The translations under genes and the position numbers were made by a program. From contig NZ_RJKL01000001.1 of the NCBI RefSeq assembly GCF_003751945.1, forward strand, positions 3,658,001 to 3,722,000: 64,000 nucleotides of DNA, given 5' to 3'. The stretch is from Couchioplanes caeruleus (GTDB lineage: Bacteria; Actinomycetota; Actinomycetes; Mycobacteriales; Micromonosporaceae). Below the pieces are notes generated by a model that saw nothing but the letters and a program-made list of their open reading frames with translations, was not told the origin of the DNA and made no database searches. Shown piece by piece: positions 15,545-23,597 of the stretch (its first letter is position 1; every line of letters begins with the position of its first letter).

Positions 15545-16183
15545 ATGACCAGCACCGCATGGACAGGCACGCGCGACCCCGGCACGGTCGACCAACCGCC
15601 GCACCTGCGCCTCGTCCGAGCCGTGGCGCCCATCGATCTCGAGGCGGCCACCGACGCCGTCCGGGCACTGTTGAAAGCGCTCGGTCAGGACATCGACTCC
15701 GCACATCTTCTCGACACACCGCGCCGCGTCGCCGCCGCCTACGCCGAGCTGCTGACCCCCGAGCCGTTCGTCCTCACCACCTTTCCCAACGACGACCGGT
15801 ACGACGAGCTGGTGCTCGTGCGCGAGGTGCCGTTCCGGTCGCTGTGCGAGCACCACCTGCTGCCCTTCCACGGAGTCGCCCACATCGGCTACCTGCCCGA
15901 TCAGCGGATCGTCGGCCTGTCCAAACTCGCCCGCGTCGTCGAGCACTACGCCCGCGGCCTGCAGGTGCAGGAACGCCTCACCCGGCAGATCGCCGTCTGC
16001 CTCCAGGACAACCTGCAGGCCAAGGGTGTCGCCGTCGTCCTGGAGGCCGAACACCTGTGCATGTCGCTGCGCGGCGTCCGAGCCGCCGGCGCAAGAACAA
16101 CCACCTCGGCGCTGCTCGGGTTGCACCGCGAACAGCCGGCGACCCGCGCCGAGTTCTTCGCCCTCACCGGGCTGCGCCACTGA
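15545..16183 (+). CDS. folE: GTP cyclohydrolase I
   Basis: A 212-aa enzyme converting GTP to 7,8-dihydroneopterin triphosphate, the first step of folate and pterin synthesis. Signature residues are present: FRSLCEHHLLPFHG with the zinc-binding Cys and the catalytic His pair, GLSKLARVVEHYARGLQVQERLTRQIA, and the second zinc Cys in EHLCMSLRGV. It is not next to other folate genes but between a DoxX-like gene and a reductase under a Cys-rich regulator. It may be an accessory copy, perhaps supplying pterin for another cofactor use. Confidence 0.9.
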   Translation: MTSTAWTGTRDPGTVDQPPHLRLVRAVAPIDLEAATDAVRALLKALGQDIDSAHLLDTPRRVAAAYAELLTPEPFVLTTFPNDDRYDELVLVREVPFRSLCEHHLLPFHGVAHIGYLPDQRIVGLSKLARVVEHYARGLQVQERLTRQIAVCLQDNLQAKGVAVVLEAEHLCMSLRGVRAAGARTTTSALLGLHREQPATRAEFFALTGLRH

Positions 16184-16226
16184 CCCGTTGATCCCGGCCA
16201 CCTCCACACCCCGTTCGAGGAGAACC

Positions 16227-17462
16227 ATGAACACCAGCCAGCAAACGTTTGTCATCGCGGGGGCCGGACTCGCCGGCGCCAAGGCCGCCGAGACGCTCCG
16301 CGAGCGAGGCTTCGACGGTCGGGTCCTGCTCATCGGTGACGAGCCCACCCGCCCGTACGAGCGGCCACCGTTGTCCAAGGGCCACCTCACCGGTGAATTC
16401 GACCCGGCGTCGGTGTTCGTGCACGACGAGACGTTCTACGCCGAACACTCCATCGAACTGCTCACTGCCACCACCGTCACCGGCCTGGACCTCGCCGCAC
16501 ACACCGTCACCCTGTCCAACGACACCACCCTGCGATTCGACAAAGCGCTGCTGGCCACCGGAGCGCAGCCGCGACCACTGACCGTGCCGGGCGCAAACCT
16601 GCCCGGCGTGCACTACCTACGCACGCTGGCCGACGCCGACGCGTTGGCGACCGCCGCAGCATCAGCCAGCTCCGTCGCTGTGGTCGGGGCAGGCTGGATC
16701 GGTGCTGAGGTCGCCGCCTCGCTGCGCACCCGCGGGCTGCCGGTCGCCCTGATCGAGCCGGCCACAGTGCCACTGGAGCGGGTGCTCGGGCGGGAGGTCG
16801 GCGAGATCTACCGCAAGCTGCACGCCCACCACGGCGTCGACCTGCACCTCGGCGAAGGAGTCGCCGCGCTGCACGGCGACCGGCGGGTCGAGGAGCTGTG
16901 CACCACCACGGGCACCCGGATCGGCGCCGACCTCGTCGTCGTCGGTGTCGGCGCCATCCCGCGCACGCAAGTCGCCGCTGAAGCCGGCCTGAAGGTCGAC
17001 GACGGCGTCGTCACGGACGAGTACCTGCGCACCAGCCACCCCGACGTCTACGCCGCCGGCGACATCGCCAACGCCTGGCACCCTGTCTTCGGCGCCAGGA
17101 TGCGCGTCGAACATTGGGCGAACGCCAGCAACCAAGGCGCCGTCGCCGCCGCGAACATGCTCGGCGCCGAACAGCCCTACACGCACACGCCGTACTTCTT
17201 CTCCGACCAATACGACTTCGGCATGGAGTACACCGGCTACTGCCCCCAGTGGGACCAGGTCGTGTTCCGTGGCAACCCCGACGCCGGCGAGTTCCTCGCA
17301 TTCTGGCTCCACGACGGCGTCATCGCCGCAGCGATGAACGCGAACATCTGGGATGTCAACGAGCACCTTCAGCAACTGGTCGCCAGCCGCGCACACATCC
17401 CGGTCGAACGCCTCACCGACCCCGACGTCTCCGTGGAGTCGCTGCTGCCGGTAATGCGCTGA
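16227..17462 (+). CDS. FAD-dependent ferredoxin reductase-like oxidoreductase
   Basis: A 411-aa pyridine nucleotide-disulfide oxidoreductase of the rhodocoxin/putidaredoxin-reductase type. The FAD motif GAGLAGAKAAETLRERGFDG is at residues 12-31, PYERPPLSKG follows, the NAD-binding motif VVGAGWIGAEVAASLRTRG is near 150, and the second FAD motif TSHPDVYAAGDIA near 270. There is no redox-active CxxC pair, as expected for ferredoxin reductases. CGAGGAG precedes the ATG. No ferredoxin or P450 gene adjoins, so the electron acceptor is not evident. A strong terminator follows. Confidence 0.85.
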   Translation: MNTSQQTFVIAGAGLAGAKAAETLRERGFDGRVLLIGDEPTRPYERPPLSKGHLTGEFDPASVFVHDETFYAEHSIELLTATTVTGLDLAAHTVTLSNDTTLRFDKALLATGAQPRPLTVPGANLPGVHYLRTLADADALATAAASASSVAVVGAGWIGAEVAASLRTRGLPVALIEPATVPLERVLGREVGEIYRKLHAHHGVDLHLGEGVAALHGDRRVEELCTTTGTRIGADLVVVGVGAIPRTQVAAEAGLKVDDGVVTDEYLRTSHPDVYAAGDIANAWHPVFGARMRVEHWANASNQGAVAAANMLGAEQPYTHTPYFFSDQYDFGMEYTGYCPQWDQVVFRGNPDAGEFLAFWLHDGVIAAAMNANIWDVNEHLQQLVASRAHIPVERLTDPDVSVESLLPVMR

Positions 17463-17475
17463 CCTGCCCATACGT

Positions 17476-17517
17476 GGGCCGGGCACCGCAAGGACGTCTC
17501 CTCGCGGTGCCCGGCCC
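17476..17517. terminator. 14-bp perfect hairpin, bidirectional
   Basis: GGGCCGGGCACCGC and GCGGTGCCCGGCCC form a perfect 14-bp stem around a 14-base loop. It lies between the end of the ferredoxin reductase gene and the end of the ligA remnant on the other strand. Confidence 0.75.
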
Positions 17518-17532
17518 GGGGCTGCCGTCGGT

Positions 17533-18057
17533 CTATGTCCGGAGTGCAGCGACGGCGGCGGCGTCTCCGGCGCGGTGCGCGGCGAGCAGTTGGGCGAAGT
17601 CTCCGCAGGAATCGTGCGCAACCCATCTGATCGGCCTTGGCCGCCTCGGCCCCGGCGCCGGGGCCGATGACGACCAGGTCGGTACGCGCGGAGACCGAGC
17701 TGGAGGACTTACCGCCGAGGGTTTCGACGGCCTCGTTGCCCTCGGTGCGGCTCAGGCCCGGCACTGTCCCGGTGACCACCACGGTCAGCGGCCGACCGTC
17801 GGGGCCCCGCAGCGGTAGCCGGATGGCCGCGTCATCGGCTTCCGGATCCGCGGTGCTGGCGGTGGCGCCGGGCTCGGTCATGTTGACGCCCCGGTCGATG
17901 AGCTTGGCGATGACCGGGGCCAGCTCGGCCAGCTCCGCGGCGATGACGGCGGCCCGCTCCGGGCCGACTCCGTCCACCTGCTGCAACTGCTCGACGGTGG
18001 CCGTGCACAGCGCCTGCATGGCGCGTTGCGGCAGGTCGCGGGCGATGGGCCACCCGG
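17533..18057 (-). pseudogene. ligA: 3' fragment of NAD-dependent DNA ligase (HhH + BRCT)
   Basis: The minus-strand frame from about 18057 reads DLPQRAMQALCTATVEQLQQ, VDGVGPERAAVIAAELAEL, then LTVVVTGTVPGLSRTEGNEA and GGKSSSSVSARTDLVVIGP. These are the last helix-hairpin-helix and the BRCT domain of LigA. Near 17620 the frame shifts and the true end DFAQLLAAHRAGDAAAVAAL continues in another frame to the stop at 17533-17535. The whole adenylation, OB and zinc-finger part is missing. It cannot ligate and is a dead fragment; the functional ligA must lie elsewhere. Confidence 0.75.
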
Positions 18058-18953
18058 GTCATGAGTAGCGCTGCGGCGTAGGCGACGCCGATGCCCAAGG
18101 CGATTGCCGGGATGAAGACCACGTCGTCCTCCGGCATTTGGGGCGGTCCCCCGGCCGCGCCAGTGAACAGGGCACCCAGCTGGTAGGTCAGCATCCGCAG
18201 CGCCACCACGGCCGCCGGGTAGGCGAGCACGAGCCCGGCGAGCAGCGCCGCGGCGCGGCCAGGACCAATCCGCAGCGCCACCACCGTGCTGGCGGTCAGC
18301 AACAGCGCCCCGAGCACCGACACCACGATGAAGTCGCCGGGCGCGGCGACGCACGCCGCCGCGACCACGCAGAGGACGGCGAACGGGGTGGGTCGTGGCG
18401 CCTCGCCCGCGGCGGCGGCGGCCGACGCCACCGCGACCACGGCGAGCAGCGCCCCCGTCGCCAGCGCTGCAGGAACCAGGGTCGGATGCGGGTCGCCCTC
18501 GGCGACGACGGCGACGAAGGGCGTCAGGGGAGTGGCGGCGGCGGTGAGCGCCGCGCACGCCAAGGCGGCGCTCCGGCCGGGCCGCGTAAGTCGGGTACGC
18601 AACACGCGCCACAGCATCGTCACGAGCGCCAATGCGGCGGGGACGAACACGGCGGCGGCGAGTGGGCCGGCCACGTCGGCACGGTCCAGGATCACGTCGG
18701 CGATGAGCAGTGCCACTCCGGTGCCGCCGATGACCGCCGCGGAACGGGCGGTGGGGCGCAGCGCAGCCACCAGGCCGCCGCAGACCGCGAGCAGGGCGGT
18801 CCACCGCAGGTCACGGGCCCAGTACTGGTTGGGCGACGCGTGTTCGCCGATGACCTCGGTGAGCGGCTGGAACAGGGTGAGCGCCAGCGCCCAGCCCACC
18901 GTCGCCAGGAGCGCGCAGCCCACAGCCGCAGCGCGTGAGATCCGCATCAGCAT
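17832..18953 (-). CDS. multi-pass membrane protein with chimeric C-terminus
   Basis: About 300 residues form at least eight hydrophobic helices with no recognisable family (start MLMRISRAAAVGCALLATVG, last helix FIPAIALGIGVAYAAALLM). From about 18055 the frame enters the ligA fragment in a wrong reading frame, so the last 75 or so residues (Arg/Gly/His-rich) are not native. The original C-terminus has been replaced by the breakpoint. ATG 18953 or 18947 are possible starts. It may still be made, or it may be decaying along with the fragment next to it. Confidence 0.5.
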   Translation of the reverse strand: MLMRISRAAAVGCALLATVGWALALTLFQPLTEVIGEHASPNQYWARDLRWTALLAVCGGLVAALRPTARSAAVIGGTGVALLIADVILDRADVAGPLAAAVFVPAALALVTMLWRVLRTRLTRPGRSAALACAALTAAATPLTPFVAVVAEGDPHPTLVPAALATGALLAVVAVASAAAAAGEAPRPTPFAVLCVVAAACVAAPGDFIVVSVLGALLLTASTVVALRIGPGRAAALLAGLVLAYPAAVVALRMLTYQLGALFTGAAGGPPQMPEDDVVFIPAIALGIGVAYAAALLMTRVAHRPRPAATRHAGAVHGHRRAVAAGGRSRPGAGRRHRRGAGRAGPGHRQAHRPGRQHDRARRHRQHRGSGSR

Positions 18954-19082
18954 TGCCGCAGGATAGTGGCACTCGTCCACTCATCGACGTCGACGAGACA
19001 GTCGGGACCTCCAGCTCCGCGCGGGCCGGGTCCGGACGACCCGTCACCTCGGCGACCGGCACCTGCCCCGACGGCCGCCGCC

Positions 19083-19213
19083 TCAGAGCCGGAGTCGGCG
19101 TAGGCAGATGGTCGAACAGGCGATGCTGAGCATGGCCTGGTGGGCGCGAACCGGGGGCGGCGCTCATCCATGACCCGCAGTTTCAGCCGACCACCACAAC
19201 GATCGACGGACAC
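19083..19213 (-). pseudogene. 3' remnant of an IS5-like DDE transposase
   Basis: The minus strand reads RLKLRVMDERRPR in one frame and AHQAMLSIACSTICLRRLRL-stop in the next. Together these resemble the C-terminal end of IS5-family transposases (R-L-R-x-R-x-E-R-R...H-x-x-x-L-x-L-A-C-x-x-I-C-x-R-R-L). A frameshift separates them and nothing catalytic remains upstream. It lies beside the ligA fragment and the chimeric membrane protein, consistent with a past insertion or deletion event. Confidence 0.5.
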
Positions 19214-19270
19214 CGCATCCGCTCATTCTGAACTGACCGCTTACTGAAATACGGGACCGCATGAAGCTAT

Positions 19271-19300
19271 GGGGTGCCCTGAGCCGGGGTGCCCTGAGCC
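19271..19300. repeat. 15-bp tandem duplication GGGGTGCCCTGAGCC
   Basis: Two identical copies of GGGGTGCCCTGAGCC abut each other at 19271-19285 and 19286-19300, just downstream of the methyltransferase stop on the minus strand. A short hairpin, TAGCC-CTC-GGCTA type, follows. It may act as a weak transcription stop. Confidence 0.5.
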
Positions 19301-19385
19301 GCCGTAGCCCTCGGCTAGGGGCGCAACGAGTCCGTCCGGTGGGGGCGTTCGTGTTCGCGCGCCAGCGGCGTACCCGCTTCAGCTC

Positions 19386-19970
19386 CTAGCGCGGGTCGAG
19401 GATCGCCACCAGGAAATCGGAACCGGGCGTGAACGGGCGCAGGTCCCAGGTGGCGAGCAGGAGGCCGGGCGCCAGGCCGGCGGTGGCGGCGTCGGCGAGG
19501 AAGTCGTCGAAGTCGTAACCCCGGCCCGCCCCGAAGCCGATCGCCGCCCGGCCGTTCTCGGCCAGGTGCGTACGCATGCGGCGCAGGATCTCGACGCGGG
19601 TGGCCGGCGCCGCGAAGGCCATGACGTTGCCGGCCGACACGATCACGTCGAAGCGCTCCGGCAGGTCGAGCTCGGACAGGTCGCCGACCAGCCAGCGGGG
19701 GCCGGGGTGGTCCTCGCGGGCGGCCGCGATCAACTCGGGATCGAGGTCGACGCCGGTGACGTCGTGCCCGGCCGCGGCGAGGTGGCTGCCGACGCGGCCG
19801 GTGCCGCAGCCCGCGTCGAGGATGCGCGACCCCCGCGGGAGCATGGCGTCGATCAGGCGGGCCTCGCCGGCGAGGTCGGCGCCCTCGGCCGCCATGGTGC
19901 GGAACCGCGCGATGTACCACTTCGAGTGGCCCGGGTCGTGCGCGAGCTTCTCCAGCCAGAGGTTGTCCAC
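19386..19970 (-). CDS. class I SAM-dependent methyltransferase
   Basis: A 194-aa cytoplasmic methyltransferase. Motif I is RILDAGCGTGRVGSHLAAAG, then the acidic loop VDLDPELIAAA and motif IV FDVIVSAGNVMAF. The start at GTG 19970 (VDNLWLEKLAHDPGHSKWY) has GCAGGG 8 bases upstream and matches the usual N-terminus of small actinobacterial methyltransferases. The substrate cannot be told from the sequence. The upstream LVIVD gene ends in a terminator 23 bases before it, so it has its own promoter. Confidence 0.8.
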   Translation of the reverse strand: MDNLWLEKLAHDPGHSKWYIARFRTMAAEGADLAGEARLIDAMLPRGSRILDAGCGTGRVGSHLAAAGHDVTGVDLDPELIAAAREDHPGPRWLVGDLSELDLPERFDVIVSAGNVMAFAAPATRVEILRRMRTHLAENGRAAIGFGAGRGYDFDDFLADAATAGLAPGLLLATWDLRPFTPGSDFLVAILDPR

Positions 19971-19992
19971 CTCGCGAACCCTGCCAGAACGG

Positions 19993-20026
19993 CACAGGCC
20001 CGGTCCCACGAGGGGCCGGGCCTGTG
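19993..20026 (-). terminator. 11-bp hairpin after the LVIVD gene
   Basis: CACAGGCCCGG and CCGGGCCTGTG form a perfect 11-bp stem with a 12-base loop, 11 bases past the stop codon of the LVIVD-repeat gene on the minus strand. Confidence 0.7.
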
Positions 20027-20036
20027 ACTCGAGGTG

Positions 20037-21479
20037 TCACCAGTTACGGAAGTTGTCCTGCGTCTGGGCGTTGAACTCGTCGGTGCGAGCCTTGCGGGCC
20101 AGGTTGGTGCGTACGTCCTTCAGCTCCAGCACGTCCATGCCCTTGGCGATGTCGTTGGAGTAGATGAAGCCGTTGTACCAGTACGCCGACCACGAGCCGC
20201 CGCTGACGAACTGGGTGGAGGAGAGCGGCCCGCGCTCCCAGTACGCGATCTCCTTGGGTGCCCGGGAGTCGGTGAAGTCCCAGACCGAGATGCCGCCCTG
20301 GTACCAGGCCTGCACCATGATGTCGCGTCCCGGCACCGGGATCAGCGAGCCGTTGTGGGCCACGCAGTTCTCGAAGTCGGTGTTGAGCCGCGGGATCTTG
20401 AAGTAGCTACGGAACTCGAGCTTGCGGTTGTCGCCGCGGCCCACGATGTCGTAGATCGCGTCGGCGCCGCGGGTCGGGCCGATCTCCGGGTTGCAGGTGG
20501 CCATGCCGCCACCGCCGAGCTCGTCGGTGAAGACGACCTTGTTGGCACGGTTGTTGAAGGTCGCCGAGTGCCAGAAGGAGAAGTTCACGGTGTCGCGGAC
20601 GGTCGTGATCACCCGCGGCGCCGAGCGGACCGAGATGTCGAACAGCACGCCGTCACCCATGCAGGCGCCCGCCGCGATGTCCTTCTCCGGGTACGCCGTG
20701 ATGTCGTGGCAGCCGGTGGTCGGCTGCTGTTCCTCGCTGGGGCCGCCCGGGTGGCCGCCGTCCGGGAACAGCACGGGCGTCGCGACCACCGCGGCCGCGG
20801 CCGGGTCCTTCAGCGGCACCCGGATGATCGAGATCTTGTCGTGCGGCAGCGCGCAGTTGGGCAGGTCCGCCGCGGCAAGGTTGTACGACGACACATAGAT
20901 GTAGGCGGAGTTGTCGCCCGCCTTGCCGGGGACCAGCGTCTGCGTGTGCGCACCACAGTCGGTCTTGATCGACTTGAGGTACTTCGGCGTCAGCGGGTCG
21001 CTGATGTCGAAGATCTTGATGCCCTCCCAGCGGTCGCCGGGCGCCGCCAAGGTGGACGCGGAGTTGTTGCAGGAGTCGTTCGTCCGCTGCGAGTCGGTGG
21101 CCAGGAAGAGCAGGTCACCGGTGACCGAGACGTCGTTCTGCGAGCCGGGGCAGAGCACCTGGGCCGCCACCACCGGCGCCTTGGGGTTCTTGATGTCGTA
21201 GACGGTGAATCCGTTGTAGTTGCCACCGAAGGCGTAGTGACCCTGGAAGGCCCAGTCCGAGTTCGTCGAGTTGGCGAAGGGACCGGTCTTCGGCAGGTAC
21301 GCGACCTGCTTGATGTTCGGCGTGCTGGCGACCTCGTCGACGCCGGGTGGGGTGCCGGGGTCGGCGGGCGGCTGTGCCGTACCGCTCGAGGGCGCCACCA
21401 GCAGCCCGGCGACAACCACCGCCGCACCGACGAACGCCAGACGCTTGAGCTGCCGCCCTCGTGGGGCAGAGTGCTTCAT
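20037..21479 (-). CDS. secreted LVIVD-repeat beta-propeller protein
   Basis: A 480-aa exported protein. A signal peptide (LKRLAFVGAAVVVAGLLVAP, about residues 11-30) is followed by beta-propeller LVIVD-type repeats, visible as NGFTVYDIKNPKAPVVAA, GIKIFDISDPLTPKYLKS, GVLFDISVRSAPRVITT and GISVWDFTDSRAPKEIAYWE. Several Cys and HxH-like residues (DCGAHTQ, GCHDI) suggest disulfides or metal binding. GGAAGGAG precedes the ATG at 21479. It is divergent from a DUF305 gene, a common neighbour pair. The function of these surface propellers is unknown. Confidence 0.8.
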   Translation of the reverse strand: MKHSAPRGRQLKRLAFVGAAVVVAGLLVAPSSGTAQPPADPGTPPGVDEVASTPNIKQVAYLPKTGPFANSTNSDWAFQGHYAFGGNYNGFTVYDIKNPKAPVVAAQVLCPGSQNDVSVTGDLLFLATDSQRTNDSCNNSASTLAAPGDRWEGIKIFDISDPLTPKYLKSIKTDCGAHTQTLVPGKAGDNSAYIYVSSYNLAAADLPNCALPHDKISIIRVPLKDPAAAAVVATPVLFPDGGHPGGPSEEQQPTTGCHDITAYPEKDIAAGACMGDGVLFDISVRSAPRVITTVRDTVNFSFWHSATFNNRANKVVFTDELGGGGMATCNPEIGPTRGADAIYDIVGRGDNRKLEFRSYFKIPRLNTDFENCVAHNGSLIPVPGRDIMVQAWYQGGISVWDFTDSRAPKEIAYWERGPLSSTQFVSGGSWSAYWYNGFIYSNDIAKGMDVLELKDVRTNLARKARTDEFNAQTQDNFRNW

Positions 21480-21609
21480 GGAGCTCCTTCCGGCTGTCCA
21501 CGCACCGCGGGTCAGGATGTTGTCACTGTCGGTGCGCATTCACCTTCGTCGTTACGATAGTGCGCCTGGACGTAGCCAGGGAACTACGTTGCGAAACCGA
21601 AAGGATTCG

Positions 21610-22281
21610 ATGAACCGGCAGAGAACATTGATGCTGATCGGCGTCGCCGTGGTGGTGCTCGGCGCGGGCGGCGTGGCGTTGGCGACACGCTCCGGTAAGG
21701 ACATTTCGGCCGCGGTGCCCCGCGCAGGCGTCAGCTCCGGCCCGCCGGAACGGGTCATCCTGCCGGGACGGCCGGGCGATCCCGCGGTCGTGACCGATTC
21801 CGACAAGGTACGCGCGCCGGACGGCTCGACGTACAACTCGATCGACACCACGTTCGTCCAGATGATGATCGTCCACCACGGACAGGCGATCGAGATGGCG
21901 AAGCTGGCACCGGTACGCGCCGGCGACGCGCACCTCCGGGCCCTGGCGGACCGGATCAGCGCCGCTCAGGGTCCCGAGGTGGCGTGGTTTCAGGGTTGGC
22001 TGCGGGACCGCCGGCTTCCACCGAGCAACCCGGCACACGATCACCGCGCGATGCCGGGGATGCAGTCCGACGCCGCCATGGCCGCCCTGGCCGGGCTCAC
22101 CGGGACGGCCTTCGACCGGGAATTCGTACGGATGATGTCCGATCATCACCAGGGCGCGATCCAGATGGCCGGCGACGTGCTCGGCGGCGGCGCCGACCCG
22201 GTGCTCCGGGAGCTCGCCAACGAGATGGCGGTCGAGCAGGGCAGCGAGATCCGCCGGATGCGGCAGCTCTCCGCCGCATAG
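21610..22281 (+). CDS. DUF305 secreted/anchored protein
   Basis: A 223-aa protein with an N-terminal membrane anchor (MLIGVAVVVLGAGGVALA, residues 8-25) and a DUF305 four-helix domain. Two HH motifs define the family: FVQMMIVHHGQAIEMAKLA and FVRMMSDHHQGAIQMAGD, each with the Met and His residues thought to bind copper in related proteins. AAAGGA lies before the ATG. The divergent LVIVD gene may share the promoter region (21480-21609). A copper-binding role is family knowledge plus inference. Confidence 0.85.
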   Translation: MNRQRTLMLIGVAVVVLGAGGVALATRSGKDISAAVPRAGVSSGPPERVILPGRPGDPAVVTDSDKVRAPDGSTYNSIDTTFVQMMIVHHGQAIEMAKLAPVRAGDAHLRALADRISAAQGPEVAWFQGWLRDRRLPPSNPAHDHRAMPGMQSDAAMAALAGLTGTAFDREFVRMMSDHHQGAIQMAGDVLGGGADPVLRELANEMAVEQGSEIRRMRQLSAA

Positions 22282-22372
22282 GAGGCCCGGTTACATCGAT
22301 CACGATCCGACTTCCGGCGGATGCGCGGGCACGGCGTTGATGGATAGGTTGTCCGGTGTGGAGGTGAATGGT

Positions 22373-22672
22373 GTGCTGCGGCTGTCGCTCGCCACCTCCG
22401 TCCTTTTCGCCCTGTTGACCGGCACGAGCGCCACCGCGGCGGCAGAGCCACCGCCCGCTCCGGCGCCCGCCGCCATCGCCGCTCCCGAGGTTGAGGCGAT
22501 CGACGACGCCCCGGCATCCCCACTCGATCCGTCGACCCTGACGGCCGCACCGGCCACCGCCACCGAAGCGGTTCCGCTTCCCACCGCCGGCGCACCGGTC
22601 GGGGTCGCCCGCCCGCACAGCCGGGCCGGCGAAGGCGTCGCCGGGCCACGGGCTCCTCCCGCCACCGCCTGA
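22373..22672 (+). CDS. secreted Ala/Pro-rich protein of unknown function
   Basis: A 99-aa protein with a clear signal peptide (VLRLSLATSVLFALLTGTSATAAA in part, to about residue 24) and a low-complexity Ala/Pro/Thr/Glu tail. I chose the GTG at 22373 because GGAGG lies 8 bases upstream. No domain is recognised; the tail looks disordered. A weak hairpin lies at 22688-22710 after the stop. Confidence 0.55.
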   Translation: MLRLSLATSVLFALLTGTSATAAAEPPPAPAPAAIAAPEVEAIDDAPASPLDPSTLTAAPATATEAVPLPTAGAPVGVARPHSRAGEGVAGPRAPPATA

Positions 22673-22687
22673 TCGATCCGGCAGGAC

Positions 22688-22710
22688 CCCGGCCGCGAGA
22701 CGAGGCCGGG
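22688..22710 (+). terminator. 7-bp hairpin CCCGGCC/GGCCGGG
   Basis: A perfect 7-bp stem with a 9-base loop, 15 bases after the secreted Ala/Pro-rich gene and 42 bases before the next start. It is a modest candidate terminator without a T-tract. Confidence 0.45.
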
Positions 22711-22752
22711 AGTCATCGATTAGCGGCGTCATCGGCGGTAAAGGAAGAGGAC

Positions 22753-23592
22753 ATGGACTTCACGCTCGAGCTCATCGGCGACGCCAGCGGCCGGGTGGCG
22801 GTCATCTGGCTTGCGCTCATCGTGCTCGCCGCGGTCGCACTGGGCGTGCTCGCCCTGCCTGCGGGCGTACGCCGGCCGCGGCAGATCACCGCCTGGCTGG
22901 CGGCGTCGGCGGCGCAGAAGCGCGCCGACCTGGAGCGCCGGGCCATGCTGGCCCACGAGACGATCCGGTACGCCGAGGAGATCGCCGTGGCGGCGCAGGG
23001 CGCGGCCGCCACCGCAGGACGACGCCGCGAGCGGTGCCAGCAGGCGCAGGCCGAGGTGGAGCGCGCCTGGCAGGCATGGCAGGACTCGGAGGCACGGCTG
23101 GAACGCGTCCGCCGGGCGGCGGCGTACGCGACCCCGGAGACGACGCCGTCGGCCGAGGAGGTCGCGGAGCGGGCACAGGGCCTGCGCCGGGCCGCGCAGG
23201 CCGCCTACCGCCGGGGCGACCTGTCCGACATCCAGCTCCTGGACGCGTCGACCTACCGCAACGGCTGGGATCCGGCGATGCACCCGCTCGCGCAGGAGCT
23301 GGCCCTGGCCAAGGCCTCGGTGAGCCACCGCTTCGCCGTCTACCAGGAGGCGCTGGCCGAGGAGGAGGCCGCCTGGCAGACCGCCGACGTGGCGACCGCC
23401 GCGGTCCGGACCCTGCGGCACGAGGTGACGGCCGCGCGGGTGCGCGCCGACGCGGCCTGGCAGGCGCTGCCGGAGCCGGCCCGTGCCCTCCTGCGCCGGT
23501 CCTCGCAGGTTCAGGAGATCCGGCCGCGGCGGGACCTTCCGTCCTGGGCGCAGCCGACCGCCGGGCGGCCCCACATCGCCGGGGTGCGCTGA
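22753..23592 (+). CDS. membrane-anchored coiled-coil protein
   Basis: A 279-aa protein with one N-terminal transmembrane helix (residues about 15-37) followed by long Ala/Glu/Arg-rich helices predicted as coiled coil (ASAAQKRADLERRAMLAHET, RERCQQAQAEVERAWQAWQD and a second block at 195-250). GGAAGAGG precedes the ATG. No family recognised. It lies 5 bases before the ATP-grasp gene, so they are co-transcribed. Confidence 0.65.
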   Translation: MDFTLELIGDASGRVAVIWLALIVLAAVALGVLALPAGVRRPRQITAWLAASAAQKRADLERRAMLAHETIRYAEEIAVAAQGAAATAGRRRERCQQAQAEVERAWQAWQDSEARLERVRRAAAYATPETTPSAEEVAERAQGLRRAAQAAYRRGDLSDIQLLDASTYRNGWDPAMHPLAQELALAKASVSHRFAVYQEALAEEEAAWQTADVATAAVRTLRHEVTAARVRADAAWQALPEPARALLRRSSQVQEIRPRRDLPSWAQPTAGRPHIAGVR

Positions 23593-23597
23593 CGAGC

